Positions 54,549 through 64,000 of a stretch of DNA of 64,000 nt are shown here, piece after piece (position 1 is the first letter of the stretch; each line of letters opens with the position of its first letter). The position numbers and the translations under genes are program-made. This stretch comes from Symsagittifera roscoffensis. Taxonomy: Eukaryota; Xenacoelomorpha; Acoela; Convolutidae. The DNA lies in assembly GCF_963678635.1 (NCBI RefSeq), contig NC_087064.1, forward strand, positions 34,076,369 to 34,140,368, given 5' to 3'. Below the pieces are notes generated by a model. It was not told the DNA's origin and did not search any database. It was given only the letters and a program-made list of their open reading frames with translations.

Positions 54549-55099
54549 TGATTTCTCGATTTCAAATCCCAGACGGTTGCTTGCAGTAATGATGCTTGCA
54601 ATTTACGCTTGGGTTTGAAAGAGTTTTCGTGGGCTTTACTTTATGTTTTCCGAACACAAAAGCAATCTTGGCTTCATGAGTGAAGACGGAGCGACCGCGC
54701 ACGAAAATTACTGTGCAAAAGAAGTCCTAAGAACTGTCACCAAACATATTTACTTATATTTAATCAGCGAGAAAATGTTAGACGGTCAAGTATTGGTAAG
54801 CCAGTATGCCATTCAAGGAACTTTTCTTGAAGGCCGCCTGACAATGGCTCGTCCGATTACTAGCCAGTAAGACTCCAGATAGCCTTCAGTAAAAGCCGGG
54901 TACAAACGGTGTACGGTGCGACTATACTGGTTACTTCGAAAACCGACCTATTCACGTAAACACTAAAGTTTAAGGTATCTTTTTTGTTATCCCACTTTAG
55001 ACCTAGTACGTGCATTGCGGTTTCGATTTTTATGTAGGTTTTTTACAGTGTCAATCTTACTGTATTCAGAATTTAGGTTTCTGTTAAATTTTGGACATT

Positions 55100-55720
55100 G
55101 CTAACAAACTTGATCAATCTAAAACCTCCTAGACACAACAAACTTACAATTTCTTTGCTCATTCGGATCGGCGATAGAACCTAAGAAGTCATCCATACAA
55201 AAATTATCAAATACAGCTGAAGAAACTGCTTCAAACTTGTCGTAACTGCTTCCAGCTGGAGTGGTTTGTTAGAGCGGGACATTTGCTCAAGTAGATGAGT
55301 CAAAAATTGCACAAGTGGAGCACAAGTTGTTCTGGCACCGAAGATGTGGCGACTGTTTTAAAATTGTTTACCCCACTTTAGAAGTCCTCCCGCCACAAAA
55401 AAGCAACGACTGATGGTCAGCTGGATTAACCCGTACTTGAAGGAAGATTTCTTCAATGTCAGCCGATACTGCATTATTACGTTATCTGAGCCGGAAGAGC
55501 ATTTTCAATAAGATCGGCAACATATTAGGCAATACCAAAAAAGACTGGTTCAAGGAGACACCTTGAAATTTCGAAGCACTGCTTAGAACACGCCTCATTT
55601 TTCCAGTTTTTTTTGGATTACCACTGGATGGTAGGGTAAAAACTTCTCGCGGTCGGTGCGCGTGTTTACCTCATTGGGTTTAAATTATGCAAGTCGTTCT
55701 AAATAGTTTTAACGTAGATA
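55100..55720 (-). pseudogene. BEL/Pao reverse transcriptase remnant
   Basis: The minus strand at 55144-55200 reads CMDDFLGSIADPNEQ, the BEL/Pao YVDDFLGS box with YV changed to CM. The surrounding sequence is broken by stops. Confidence 0.75.
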
Positions 55721-56180
55721 CTTTTCAGTTAAGGATCATGTTTGAACCGCTTTTCCAAAGACTTAAGCTGGGCAAATGCTGAGCAGTAGTAATTCGGCAA
55801 GCGAGGATTAGAATTTCAAGACACTGGAGTTTTCAGACCTTCTGGTCCCAATTGCATGTTTTTCGTGTGACACTTTTGAATTAGACAACAAAAAGTTTGT
55901 TTCTGTTTTAAAAGGGCCAGCGTTGCTTTGATTTTTTAAAATTTCGGTAGATTCTTTGTTGTATTAGCTTGCAAGCGCTCATGCGCCTTTGTTTTTTCTG
56001 TCAACCAGCAAAGATGGTTGTTGAAGACTCCTTTTCACTGTGTGAAGAGAACTCATGATTCTTTTGTGTTCGCTTGTAGCTTACATTGTGTTTAATTCAG
56101 CACAGCAACACCTTCCAAATCCTTGGTATAGAATAGTGACTCAAGCACATCAGCAAAGTTTGAGATGATTGAAGCGAAAT

Positions 56181-56426
56181 TTATGATGCTGTCGATATTT
56201 TAGTGGAAAATGTCAATGGTGGAAAACATTTTAAATGTTCGAAATGAGCATTAAATTCTGTTTGATACTGGCCAAGCTTACGAGTGAGAGTATTGAAGGC
56301 ATCCTTATAGATTAAACGGGAATACACAAACTCAGCGATGGCACCTTTGGGTTTCTCAATCACAAGAGTTTTCAAGTATGTCAATTTCACGACATCACTC
56401 AAACGCACAAAGTCAACGGCGCTCAC
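56181..56426 (-). pseudogene. BEL/Pao Gag fragment
   Basis: VRLSDVVKLTYLKTLVIEKP followed by KGAIAEF and YKDAFNTLTRKLGQ matches the Gag core (LSxxxKLxYLxxxLxGxAxxxI....Y..A...L..RFG). Confidence 0.75.
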
Positions 56427-57268
56427 AAACCGGCCGTAGTCTGAGTACCTGAGTACACTAAAACGCGGCTCTTCTTTTTTCTGTATCGTTAATGGAAAAT
56501 TGGTTAATGGAAAATTCGAAATCGGATAACCAAAAGTCGGGTTGGATATGTTTCCAATTTTGACTTTGGTGGATGCTTGAGCTAGATTTAGACTCTTGCT
56601 AGTTTGCCTGGTTTAACTTAAATCCACGGGCAGCACCATAGGGTTAACGGACGTTTTCGGAACTTGCAGATTTTTTTGAAAATAATTTTGGTTTGTAACT
56701 ATCGCGGATTTACACTAGAATAGATTTTTGATATTATTTATAATTTCATCAAACTGACAAGTGAAGACAGATAGTTGGAAAGATGGATTGAGCTTGGGAT
56801 TAACACGGAATGGATCGAAACCATCAACACTCGGTGATGGTTTAGTTTTTTGTGTAGACTTAATTTTATCGATTTTTTGTTCTCCCAGCTTTCTGTCCTT
56901 CGATTTAGTACGAGACTCTCCTCGAGCAAGTCTACCGAGCCTGACTTCTAATTCATCTCTTCAAGAATCGAATTATCAGTTAAGGTGGCTTCGATCAATT
57001 TAGTTAATTTTTACTCGGCCAACTCTTTTACATCTTTTTTTTCTGCTGTTTTCAACAAAATTCAACCTCGTTTTGTCGCTCTATTTCTCTACGACGTAAT
57101 TTTTCAGTTTTCAGCACTCGACTTGTTTGGGTAGCAATCGTTGACGCAGACAAGTACCTTGAATATTCGACATGACTTTTATATGTTATGGTCGCAGATC
57201 TTAGAGGCTTATAACTTTCAAAGTGTTTCAGGGTCTGTTTGGCGTCGAGGTACTGTGGGGTTTTAGCA

Positions 57269-57465
57269 AGAATTTCGGGGTCGATATGCGAGGTTTTAGT
57301 AATGAACCGATTCACAAAATTGGGACAGTACGGTCGAGTTGAGTGAACTGTTATAAGTTTCAGACAACCTCTAGGTGTAAAAGCTGAGGTAAGAAATTGG
57401 CTCGAACAACTCACTCAACAAATAGAAAGCCGGGACGGAGGCAACAGCTTTCGATTTTTGAAAAC
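57269..57465 (-). repeat. ~200 bp duplicated Gag-leader segment, copy 1
   Basis: Near-identical to 58014-58215: shared GATATGCGAG, TTTTAGTAATGAACCGATTC, GACAGTACGGTCGAGTTGAG and CGGAGGCAACAGCTTTCG. It encodes the start of the BEL/Pao Gag-like frame (57414-57052). Confidence 0.85.
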
Positions 57466-58013
57466 AAAAGTTGAACCGCCTTTATTTTTTGCTAACGTCC
57501 CCCCTGTCTCCGCCCGCATTGGCGCCTGATCTTGGCGATAAGAACAACCGCCTTACGTTAGCTAGATCAAAGCATGAAAAGAAATTTCGTAGCCATCAAA
57601 TAACGATCGTTAGACAACCCCTGGGAGAAAACCCGAGGCTAGAAGTTTGCCTAGTGCAGCCAACTCAAACGAAACCTGGCTGAATGAAAGCATTGCTATA
57701 AGGAACTTTATCTGGTCTATAAACCTATGATTAACAGATAAATGGTACCAGCAACCTAAAAAGTTTAGTTTCAAGTAATTCAAAATAGTTCTTTCTAATT
57801 GACCAAGAAAACAAAAAAACAGTATGTTTACAATTGTTGCAGAGTCTATGAATTGAAGATGGCGATATTCCGATTGTCCAGGTTAGCTTGTTTCCTTTTA
57901 AAAGCTTTTCAATGGATTTCTACCATTTTGTTTTAAATTTTTTTTTCAATTCTGAATTTCAATTTTCAACCGACACACACATTTACGGCGAGGAGCGGGC
58001 AGTGACGTTGAAA

Positions 58014-58215
58014 GAACGTTTGCGGGGTCGATATGCGAGATTTTAGTAATGAACCGATTCACAAAATTGGGACAGTACGGTCGAGTTGAGTGAACTGTTA
58101 TAAGTTTCAGACAACCTCTAGGTGTAAAAGCTGAGGTAAGAAGTCGGCTCGAAAAACTCACTCAACAAATAGAAAGACGGGACGGAGGCAACAGCTTTCG
58201 ATTTTTGAAAACAAA
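58014..58215 (-). repeat. ~200 bp duplicated Gag-leader segment, copy 2
   Basis: Second copy of 57269-57465 with a handful of substitutions. The frame diverges abruptly after HIDP, so it is a truncated duplicate, possibly from a nested element or a rearrangement. Confidence 0.85.
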
Positions 58216-59142
58216 AAGTTCAAACTTTCGTAACTTATTACGTTTTGGTCGAAGAGACTGGTTGAATTTTTGCTGGGGTATTCGAAACTAATTTTAATAA
58301 TTGGTTAACAAAACCTGTTAGCAGTTTATCTCTAATTTTTTGGAATTTTTGTTCAAGTTAAGTCAACGAGAATTCAAAAGTTAGAGTAGGGTTTTGGGTT
58401 TGTACTCAAAGTGCATCGTTCAGAAGTTTACTGCAAGGAAGATTGTTGTAAAAATCAACGTTTCACAGTTTTCTTCCTTATTCTTCCTAAAAAATGTTTG
58501 ATCTTTGATGTTTTGATTCATCTTGGCTCTGAAATTTCTGAAGGACGCCTTTTATCTTTGAAGTGACAGTTGGGTCCTCGTCTAGACGATTGTAGACGTA
58601 AAAGAATCGACTTTAGACGTAGAAGAATGTAGAGGTAGAAGAATTGTCTACATTTGAAGATTGTAGACGTCAAAGGCATCAAATGACACTAAATAGCTGA
58701 GCTGCTTTGGGCGCAGTGGGTCTGGCAGGAGGTTGGAGAAGCGGGACAGCTTTGGAGAGAAAAAACGTTTTTCAATTTAACCCCATAAAACAATTTTTTT
58801 GTTCAACGCCTTTTTGTCCCATAAATCACATTTTTTTTTCAATAAAATTTTTTTTTCCAAAATTGTAGACTTTCACGAGTCGCGGCACCAATTATTCCTT
58901 TGATTATAGGACGGTCATTTAAACGGCCGGGAACCGCTCAAAAGAACTCATTTATTTTCAAGGCTTCTAGAATAACTGATGACATTTTTCCCATAATTCA
59001 AACAACTTATATTGATAAATTTTTCACGATTTAGCAACTCCAGAATATGGGCATTTGAACAACTCTCATCAATCTAAACATTTTTGTGAACAATTCAAAG
59101 CATCATAAGTTAGTGCGATTAGTCGAAGCTGAACAGAAACAA

Positions 59143-59342
59143 ATTTCATCAACTACGACCAACAAACAAACTTTAGACAAAAACTGAAACTAGGCTTAAT
59201 TTAGTTTAAGTTTTAGATTCTAGGGATAAAGGCTTTTCTTAGTTTTAAGATAGATTTTTAGTTGAAACCGACCCAAATTTTTTATATGAAAAATGACTAC
59301 ATTATAAAATCTACAAATAGTTAGCCGCGCTAAAATGTCAAT
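59143..59342 (-). repeat. Direct repeat flanking BEL/Pao, right copy
   Basis: See 52601-52790. Shared landmarks begin at ATCA(A/G)CTACG(A/G)CCAA. Confidence 0.6.
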
Positions 59343-59394
59343 CTATTAAGGTTCTGGGACTTCGAAGAAATTCTTTAACGGGATGCAGTGATGC

Positions 59395-59750
59395 AGGGGC
59401 GGATCTTGGACTTTTTTGAGGGAGAGGGGTGATTTTCAAAAGTTTTCGAAATTTTCGCCGACCTTTTTTTTATATTGACCAAATTGATTCTCTCTTCCAA
59501 AACACTAAAAAGACCTTCTTTCGGCCAAACTTTCTGCGCCGCAGGCAAAATTGTGAAAAAACATGCCGAAAAATGCGTTGTTTGGGACTTTTTGGATTTT
59601 TTGACCAAAAATAGCGTTTTTTTGGCGCGCGCTGCCCCCTCAAGTTCATAAATGTTCGCGCCTAAGGCGTCCTTAGAAAATTTTAGATTCCGCTACCAAA
59701 AATTGATATCTCCAAATAGTACAAAAAGGGGGTCAAATCCCTGAGGTGGC
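59395..59750 (+). repeat. Dispersed repeat F, copy 2
   Basis: Matches 24230-24545. It begins AGGGGCGGATCTTGGAC and ends AAATCCCTGAGG. The start resembles GGGGCGGAT at 39017, which may be another fragment. Confidence 0.6.
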
Positions 59751-60072
59751 TGTATTACTAATTTGGTCAATGACGAGATTGATAAAGCAGAAAAGACGAG
59801 ACAACTAGATTTGTGAGCAAAAACTAAAGTTTGTATAATTCGTTGCTGTCATTTTTTTTCGAATTTTCTGAAAAAATCAATACTACAAAGCCTTAAAATT
59901 GACAAAAAACTAACCCATTTCTGTTCCAATTATCCTGCTGCAACCCTATCATCTATCAGGTTCCAGGAGCAAAAACTCCAGCTCCTATCAGACTGAAATT
60001 GCCCCCAATTTTGTTCTTAAAAACTACACATGCTGATTGAATTTATTATTTATTTAAAACTAGCGTATTTAG

Positions 60073-60489
60073 ATAAAAGACATTATGAAGCGTCCTTACT
60101 TGTCAGACGAAAGCGAGTGGAAATCTGAACTTGAAGTTCTCGCGAAGATTAAATTCAAAGTCGAGATCCAAGCAGTGGTTGCCTCAGTCTCAAATTTCAA
60201 CTTCCTCGCCACTTACATTCGAGACAAGATCAGAACTCTGTCATTTGGGAGTCTAAAGTGTGATTCTCAAGCTTTAAGTGACAAAATTTCATTATTAGAA
60301 GACCAGCAAAGCACATCATCGGGCACTGACTTGTCTGAAGCTTCACTGCTGTCATCAGGGGGTGGTAGTCAAGACGAAATATCAGACGACGAGTATGATC
60401 ATACAAGCGAACAGTTTGAAACCCATGATCATTTAGACATGATATTATCATATCAAGTTGACGGTTCTTGTGATGAGTCAAAAGAATAA
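60073..60489 (+). CDS. SPO11: SPO11 exon 5, C-terminus with acidic tail
   Basis: After GCGTATTTAG it opens in phase 0 with IKDIMKRPYLSDESEW, then KSELEVLAKIKFKVEIQAVV and FLATYIRDKI. This matches the SPO11 C-terminal block (RPY...W..E...M...K.KAEIQAL...YL...I). About 80 further residues are Ser/Asp/Glu-rich (SDDEYDHTSEQFETHDHLD) and have no counterpart in the standard ~400-residue SPO11 architecture. Translation ends at TAA 60487-60489. Confidence 0.94.
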   Translation: MKDIMKRPYLSDESEWKSELEVLAKIKFKVEIQAVVASVSNFNFLATYIRDKIRTLSFGSLKCDSQALSDKISLLEDQQSTSSGTDLSEASLLSSGGGSQDEISDDEYDHTSEQFETHDHLDMILSYQVDGSCDESKE

Positions 60490-60490
60490 A
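60485..60490 (+). terminator. AATAAA overlapping the SPO11 stop codon
   Basis: The hexamer AATAAA contains the TAA stop, and ATTAAA follows at 60491. If it is used, the 3' UTR would be only about 15-30 nt. Confidence 0.4.
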
Positions 60491-60814
60491 ATTAAAATTT
60501 TGTAAAATCAATTTTCGCTGAAAAACAACTTCTTGTAATGGGTTGTCAAAAATGATTATGTTATCGCAGGTAATGAAATTTGATTGTAAGTTAAGGAAAT
60601 TTTATCAGAAGTAAACGAAAAAGTTTTCTAAGAAAAGTCAAAAAAATCCTAAAAACAAGTCTTATCTAATGATCAGAACCTGATCAGATCTTATTTATTC
60701 ATGCAAAAAGCAGTCCCGAATAATCCTAATTTTCTCAAATTCGCTGGTTTTTAAAGAGTATGAACAGCAATGTGCTGTGGCGTATAGCGCGTCGATAAAC
60801 ATCAAAAATTGTTT

Positions 60815-62365
60815 CATTACGAGGCCAAACTGTGCATTCTCTGCATTGTAAGCGGAGTCCGCAACAAGCCAAAATCATATTTGTCGCGGAATCCGCAACA
60901 TTGCTACTTTTCTTTGATCTATTATGCTGTTTTGGATTCCTCAAACAAATACCCAAACCATTGTACCGCTCAAAATTGCTCGAAAAATAGGCGAATATAC
61001 GGAATCCGCAACTGTATTTGCGGAATCCAGAACAGTTTGTGGCATCCACGAGCAAATGATAAAAGATTTGTATCGTTAAATTGAGCTGTTGCGGAATCTG
61101 CAACTGTAAGAGGAATCCGCAAATTGTAAGTGGAATCCGCATTTTTGTTTGCGGATTCCCTTTACATATATTTATATGTGTAGTAGCCTTTAAAATTATC
61201 TTTTAAATACATGACTTGATTTCACTAGAATAGAAATTTACTAGAATAGAAATTTACTAGAATGGATCAGTTTTTGGGATTAATAGAATCCCAATTACTG
61301 ACCAGTATTTATGATCGATGAAATCCCAAATACTGAAATAATTCGACGATTTTCTATGCGTTGGGTTTCTAATCACTCTCAACCTAATGACCCCATATTA
61401 ATGAATATATTCTTTATTTATTCCACATTATTCCAGTACTAGGGATTCCATCAATCCCAAGTACTGACCAGTAATTGGGATCGATAGAATCCCAAATAGT
61501 GAACTAATTCGACGATTTGCTATGCGTTGGGTTTATAATCACTCTCAAACAAATGACTCCAAATAATGGATATATTCCATATTTATTCCACATTATTCTA
61601 ATTTTTGGGATTTCATCAATCCCAAATACTGACCAGTATTTGGGATCGACGGAATCCCAAATACTGACCTAATTTGGCGATATGCTGTGTGTTGTGTTTC
61701 CATACACTCTCAACCCAATGACTACAATTACTGCATTTATAGGGCGTTATGCTTCAAAAATCAGTATTTGGTATTGACGGAATCCCAGATACTGACCTAA
61801 TTTGTCGATATGCTGTGTGTTCCATACACTCTCAACTCATTGACTCCAAATTTTGAAAATTGTACGGTGTTGTGTTTGCAAAATACTGAAAGATGACATA
61901 CACCGATTTAGGTAACCAATGTTTTACGACTTGTTCGTGGATTCCGCTGACAATGGTTAAGTCTTTGCTTTTAAATTCCGCATTGCTAGAAACAAGAATT
62001 CTAGCTCAGCTTTTAATTGTTCATATGCAAGTTCAGTTTTGAACAAAACTCGGAATATACTTACAGTTTGCTGAATCCACTTACATTTGTGGATTCCGCG
62101 TACATTTTGCGGAATCCATTTACAGTTGCGGAATCCAGAACAACTAGCTATATTTGCTTGTTGCGGAATCCGCAACAAAACAATTGTGCCGACAAAAATT
62201 ACGTTACAAGTATATGTATGCGGAATCCACTGAAGTTTTGTTTGTGGACTCCACTCACTTTTTGGAACATATTTTAAGACTTGTCTCTGGAATCCAGGAA
62301 CATACAGACACAAAATTGTGCTCCTATCCAGTGCACAGTTTGGCCTCATAATGCTATTTGTTCCC
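60815..62365. mobile_element. Palindromic element: inverted GCGGAATCCGC arrays around a satellite
   Basis: CATTACGAGGCCAAACTGTGC at 60816 recurs inverted near 62332-62352. The left arm (60850-61165) and right arm (61935-62305) each carry six or more copies or variants of GTTGCGGAATCCGCAAC, itself an 11 bp palindrome GCGGAATCCGC around a central A. The middle (61261-61870) is a tandem repeat. Short frames through it are repeat artefacts. No transposase. Confidence 0.7.
61261..61870 (+). repeat. Tandem satellite, ~165 bp monomer
   Basis: ACTGACCAGTA recurs at 61297, 61463 and 61628 (spacing 166 and 165). A fourth, shortened unit follows with ACTGACCTAATTTG at 61663 and 61791 (spacing 128). Each unit holds a small inverted repeat (GGGATTCCATCAATCCC-like) and a CACTCTCAA..CAATGACTCC block. 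Confidence 0.9.
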
Positions 62366-62639
62366 TCCGCCGTAGATGAGGTGTGAAGAAAAACCGTTGA
62401 ACTCAATCGTTTATTTAGTTGACATTATTGATTATTGTTCCGATCGGTATTAATAGGGTTTTGCTGTTCCATTTTTTTCTGTTACTAAATTGCTATGATC
62501 ACAAAGTTCTGTGTTTGAAACATAAAATAAGCGAGTGATATAATCTTAAGGTCAACATATCTTAAAGTCTCTCCGCGTCCAAGCTGTGGTACCTTGATTA
62601 AATTCTGGAAAACTAAGATCAAGACATTAAATTATCGTG

Positions 62640-64000
62640 GGATATAGAGGTTTGAATAGTTCACGTCTCGATTTTCTAACATGTGTTCGGGAAATTCTCG
62701 ATTTTTTTGGACAAGAAAATATTATAATTTCCAAGTTACGTTTAATACTCGACGACGTCGGTTTTTGTTTAGCCAGCATTGGATGTCTGAATCTTAATGT
62801 CCCTGCTGATAATCTCGATCTGAGGGTTTCGGCTGAAATTTGACTCCTTTCGGTCAGGGTCTTGAGAGTAAGAAGTCCTTTATCATGTGAGATTGTTTTC
62901 TTGAGTACCAACCATTGATCAGCTCATTTGGCCAGGTTCTCCAACAAACCCTTGTTGTGAGGAGTCTCGTCAACCGAGGTAGTTTGCCCTCCAAATTATA
63001 GGGACACCGATGGCCTGGATTGAACCTTTCGGACCTTTTTTGTTCTGGCGCGACTGTCACACTGCTCTCGACGCTGTTTGGCCGAAATTAGTCCCATTCA
63101 AACTGTTGATTATCAACATCCACACGTGATGATAGACGTAGCGGCGATATATATTTCCGTATTCGGTTTCCGACCAAATGGTAATTCAAATAGAAAAAAC
63201 CCCGTAACATGTTTTTTGTGACTCGAAAATCTTCAATAATGTGTCAAAAAATATCCTGAGTATTAATATAATTCGGGCTTAGTTTAACTGCCTCCAATCT
63301 ACGTTAAAAGTCTTGGTTGAGCTTTCCACCAAACTACAACCCCGTTGATCCCCAATAGGACATAACTCGGTCAACTTGTTTTTAAACCCAGATTATTGGT
63401 ATGTTTTGATTGGTTTGGGAAATACTCGGCCAACTTGTTTTTAAACCCAGAATATAGTGTGGGATAAAACCTTCCGAAATTTTGATGACTTTCTTACCTC
63501 CAGTCGACCGTGTGTGCATGGCTGAAGCATATTTGGAAAACTGGTCGATTGCTGGATGTAAATTTAAATACCTAAAGGATCTTGTAGAAGACTGGCTCAT
63601 TTGAACTGGACTACTTTGTTCGGTCCTTGTATCCTAAGTAGAGATTGATAGGAATCAAATCTGATATTAGATTTTAGGTTCTTACCGAATTTGGTACAAT
63701 GTGGGCAACCTTTACCTATTTGCATGATATTTTGGCGCAACCGAGGTCACCAAATATACTGAGCGGCATCGACCGTCGCTAGTTTTTCAGCGTGAGGTCG
63801 GTGAAGTCGAACCAGGATCACCTTCTGCAAAACATTCGGAAGAGCTATCCGATTATTCACCACAATACATCTGTCAACTACCGTCGAAAACTGTCAGAAA
63901 GACTTGAGATATGCATTAATCCTACTGAACCCTCCGTAGTCGTTGTTAATAAGAGCCCGTTTCATCAGGCGAAGGATAGGATCTTCATCTGTGATCTCTG
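62640..64000 (-). pseudogene. Second Ty3/Gypsy integrase remnant, cut by the window end
   Basis: The minus strand shows NNRIALPNVLQKVILVRLH followed by RPHAEKLATVDAAQYIW, then GCPHCTKFGKN (63685-63806). This is the H-H-C-C zinc domain (IP..L....L...H.H........A...WWP.......C..C). It is followed by AIDQFSKYASAMHTRSTGG (63382-63600), the integrase core block. Stops and frameshifts are frequent. The low-coordinate part (62854-63060) may be the integrase C-terminus. Confidence 0.75.

Larger units (their letters stand above)
52601..59342 (-). mobile_element. BEL/Pao retrotransposon remnant, antisense in SPO11 intron 4
   Basis: Minus-strand order from high to low coordinates: Gag-like (57.4-56.2 kb), reverse transcriptase (~55.7-55.1 kb), RNase H (54.5-54.2), integrase zinc region (53.9-53.6), integrase C-terminus (53.2-52.7). 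A ~190 bp direct repeat at 52601-52790 and 59143-59342 flanks it and may be LTR remnants. The 6.7 kb total fits BEL/Pao. Many stops; non-functional. Confidence 0.8.
36234..60489 (+). other. SPO11: SPO11 gene span (five exons, four introns)
   Basis: The five exons (36234-36600, 42860-43012, 49044-49302, 50272-50500, 60073-60489) join in phase to 1,425 nt, a 474-residue protein. The introns are 6,259, 6,031, 969 and 9,572 bp. They carry dispersed repeats and a long hairpin (intron 1), a Ty3/Gypsy element (intron 2), a small inverted-repeat element (intron 3), and a foldback plus BEL/Pao element (intron 4). All splice sites are GT-AG. Confidence 0.93.

Noticed and set aside
60735-62406. Frames of 90-149 residues over the GCGGAATCCGC arrays
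   Set aside because: They exist on both strands and reflect the repeat (recurrent ESA/GIR/WIP-type peptides); no gene support.

Overview
The window is AT-rich nuclear DNA from an animal, probably an invertebrate. Evidence for this is GT-AG introns with TTTTCAG-type acceptors, animal-type genes (B-box/coiled-coil proteins, PRIM2, SPO11), a eukaryotic tRNA-Val with internal Pol III boxes, and a heavy load of eukaryotic transposons (Ty3/Gypsy, BEL/Pao, a LINE, hAT, tRNA-derived SINE-like repeats, MITEs). I cannot name the lineage. Very short intergenic gaps without AATAAA signals, each with acceptor-like sites just before the next start codon, would fit a lineage that uses trans-splicing, but that is inference.

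Layout, all protein genes on the + strand: (1) 0-9.8 kb, two tandem intronless-ORF paralogues of a double B-box, coiled-coil protein (2028-3713 and 7879-9534) inside a roughly 3.5-4.3 kb segmental duplication. The upstream flank of copy 1 carries a MITE and that of copy 2 carries a dead LINE. (2) 11.9-33.8 kb, a four-exon gene for a 1,855-residue protein whose first exons resemble the N-terminus of FLASH/CASP8AP2 (histone mRNA processing), followed by a 5.1 kb RS-rich, acidic last exon. Its 14.5 kb third intron holds an antisense tRNA-Val(CAC), a 981 bp hAT remnant with an exact 8 bp target duplication, a cluster of four unusual MITEs, and an apparently identical 1,090 bp tandem duplication. 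(3) 34.1-36.0 kb, PRIM2 (primase large subunit) in two exons with all four Fe-S cysteines. (4) 36.2-60.5 kb, SPO11 in five exons with phase-perfect junctions, catalytic Tyr and Toprim residues intact, and an acidic C-terminal tail. Its introns (6.3, 6.0, 1.0 and 9.6 kb) are filled with a Ty3/Gypsy element, a BEL/Pao element, hairpins and minisatellites. (5) 60.8-64 kb, a palindromic array of a short GCGGAATCCGC motif around a 165 bp satellite, then a second Ty3/Gypsy remnant running off the window.

The gene trio FLASH-like, PRIM2, SPO11 is packed head-to-tail with gaps of 345 and 236 bp and could be one transcription unit serving S-phase and meiotic functions. The most unusual non-gene signal is a set of short palindromic elements with GG...CC ends and 8-9 bp target duplications, several of which have a terminal motif doubled at about 16 bp spacing; this looks like a paired transposase-binding architecture shared by elements of otherwise different sequence.
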